From Polaribacter sp. ALD11 (GTDB lineage: Bacteria > Bacteroidota > Bacteroidia > Flavobacteriales > Flavobacteriaceae), in assembly GCF_002831685.1 (NCBI RefSeq), contig NZ_CP025119.1, forward strand, positions 2,876,501-2,940,500: a stretch of DNA of 64,000 nt, in the 5' to 3' direction. The notes beneath the pieces are model-generated. The model did no database searches. It was not told the DNA's origin and saw only the letters and a program-made list of their open reading frames with translations. Position numbers and translations under genes: made by a program. This document shows, piece by piece, positions 62,832 through 64,000 of the stretch. The first letter of the stretch is position 1. Every line of letters starts with the position of its first letter.

Positions 62832-64000
62832 TTATTTAACTTCTATCAGTTGTTCTTCATAAATTATTTTTCCAGTAGAGGTAATTCCTTCAAGAAATAT
62901 CTTCATATACTTTTGATTTGTGTTAGGTATTTTGAAAGAAGAACTATTTTCAACATCATCGATCTTAATTCTCGGTTTCCAAAAAATAGCTCCATATTTT
63001 TTATAAAAGTCAGTATGAAAGGATACGTATGATGGTTGGTAGTATTCTTTTTCAATAGCATAACCAAATGAAACTTCGTTTTTTGAAAATGATTTCTTTT
63101 TATTACCATTTTTAAAATTATCATTGGAAAAAATATGTATTTCACCAAAACCTGTTTGGGAAATTATAATTTCTTTAATATCGCTTAGAGTTGTAAATAG
63201 CAATTGGTCTAAAGAACTGTAACCGCTTTCGTCTTGAATTAAGTTGTTATCCAAATAAACCTTCGTGGGCTTAACAGTTAATAAGCTAATTGTAGCTCCT
63301 CTAGCGCTAAAAATGGATACTCCATCGATTGATTCTTTTACGTTAAAACGTTTTGTTTTAATAAAAGTTAAAACACGTAGCTTAAGGGGGAAATTTTCGT
63401 CAATCTTATAAGACCGGGAAGGGCCAATGACGAGTGAGTTATTTTTTTTAACCTTTTTAGTTCTTGACTTTATTGTGAATTCATCTAATTTAGTCCTTTC
63501 GCCTATGAAATTATTGTAGCTTACTTCTTTAGTAGAAATATTAAAAGTTTTTTCAATTTTTGTAGAACTCATTTTATCATCAGTTTTTAACGGAGAAAAT
63601 TGAAGATAAATTTTTTCTGCTTTTATCTTCTTTTTTTGTTTAGTTGATAAGCTGATTTTTGTGTTTTGTTTTAAATTTAAATGTTCAAATTTAAATTTGT
63701 TATTTTCTATAGGAGCAGATAATATTAAATTATTCTCAGGTGATATTAAAAAAACTGTTTTTGACTCTTTGTTGGAATTAATTGTACCATCAATAGATAT
63801 TCCTCTTTCAAACTCAAAATTTGTAACGGGTGGGTTGTTAAAAATATTATGCCACTTATATTTACTCCAACCTTGAGTTAATAGTAATAAATCCAAATCT
63901 CTTAGTTTGTTCCTATTTATATGGTTAAAATAATATGATGGACTTTCTATTTTTCCATTAATATAAGGCTTAATAAGAAAACTAGATATAATATTATTTT
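62832..64000 (-). CDS. Large envelope protein, C-terminal part (plug/MG2-type)
   Basis: The gene continues beyond the right edge of the window; its frame is open to the last bases. About 389 residues are visible, including DLLLLTQGWSKYKW. That segment is typical of large Bacteroidota envelope proteins combining MG2-like and TonB-receptor plug domains. A plug-like region follows (GVSIFSARGATISLL, KVYLDNNLIQDESGYSSLDQ, IKEIIISQTGFGEIHIFSND). The protein ends with a beta-rich domain (YMKIFLEGITSTGKIIYEEQ). The TTG at 63896 is not the start, because homologous-looking sequence continues upstream. Function is not established. Confidence 0.75.
   Translation of the reverse strand, partial: NNIISSFLIKPYINGKIESPSYYFNHINRNKLRDLDLLLLTQGWSKYKWHNIFNNPPVTNFEFERGISIDGTINSNKESKTVFLISPENNLILSAPIENNKFKFEHLNLKQNTKISLSTKQKKKIKAEKIYLQFSPLKTDDKMSSTKIEKTFNISTKEVSYNNFIGERTKLDEFTIKSRTKKVKKNNSLVIGPSRSYKIDENFPLKLRVLTFIKTKRFNVKESIDGVSIFSARGATISLLTVKPTKVYLDNNLIQDESGYSSLDQLLFTTLSDIKEIIISQTGFGEIHIFSNDNFKNGNKKKSFSKNEVSFGYAIEKEYYQPSYVSFHTDFYKKYGAIFWKPRIKIDDVENSSSFKIPNTNQKYMKIFLEGITSTGKIIYEEQLIEVK

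Noticed and set aside
1..64000. Prophage, insertion sequence, restriction or CRISPR defence system
   Set aside because: No transposase, integrase, phage structural, Cas or restriction-modification gene was found on either strand. The decayed genes show no flanking target duplications that I could see.

Overview
The window is a stretch of an AT-rich Flavobacteriaceae (Bacteroidota) chromosome, most like the marine Polaribacter/Tenacibaculum group. The family-level placement rests on several things. There are C-terminal type IX secretion (T9SS) sorting domains and a T9SS Plug protein. There is a Na+-translocating NADH:quinone reductase operon, a 287-residue primary sigma factor, and promoters of the TTG-N19-TAnnTTTG type. 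Several proteins (putative porin, DUF3667, OMP_b-brl_3 barrel) are typical of Bacteroidota. The genus is an inference.

Layout. 1-7.4 kb: the end of a PLP-dependent Cys/Met metabolism enzyme, a MarC membrane protein, a decayed metal-dependent hydrolase, an NhaC antiporter, a GNAT acetyltransferase, a small membrane protein, a putative porin and rnhB. 7.5-17 kb: a nucleoid-associated protein, lipB, a secreted T9SS metalloprotease, pruA, a frameshifted NRDE-family gene, a DUF3667 protein lacking an ATG start, and apaG. 17.3-22 kb: two tandem copies of a small secreted protein, then a convergent NtrC-type regulator and hybrid histidine kinase with an HPt domain. 22-29.7 kb: the T9SS Plug protein and the complete nqrABCDEF operon. 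29.7-40 kb: an alpha/beta hydrolase, a 1575-residue surface protein with two ice-binding-like (DUF3494) domains, two near-identical REC-PAS-LuxR response regulators and a PAS histidine kinase. 40.4-48.7 kb: a retropepsin-like protein, a YqeY-like protein, tRNA-Arg, and a 2385-residue surface protein that shares its whole C-terminal module with the ice-binding-like protein. 49-57.8 kb: an outer-membrane barrel receptor, a LytS/LytTR pair, an exonuclease/GIY-YIG fusion, rpe, rpoD, and an ECF sigma factor followed by an unlisted 55-residue gene. 58-64 kb: an Ig-like lipoprotein, a ComF-like protein, a methyltransferase, glyS, and part of a large envelope protein.

How the parts fit. The nqr operon and NhaC indicate sodium-based energetics. 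The Plug protein serves the T9SS, which should export the metalloprotease and both giant adhesins. The most interesting region is 30.8-48.7 kb. The two giant proteins share about 925 C-terminal residues. The intergenic regions upstream of the DUF3494 gene and of its neighbouring regulator are copies of each other, with three conserved blocks including a palindrome whose arms covary. One block recurs upstream of the second giant gene. This suggests one regulatory circuit in which the PAS kinase and duplicated regulators control surface-protein expression. Other unexplained structure includes three families of dispersed hairpin repeats, two genes in decay, and hairpins in front of rpoD.
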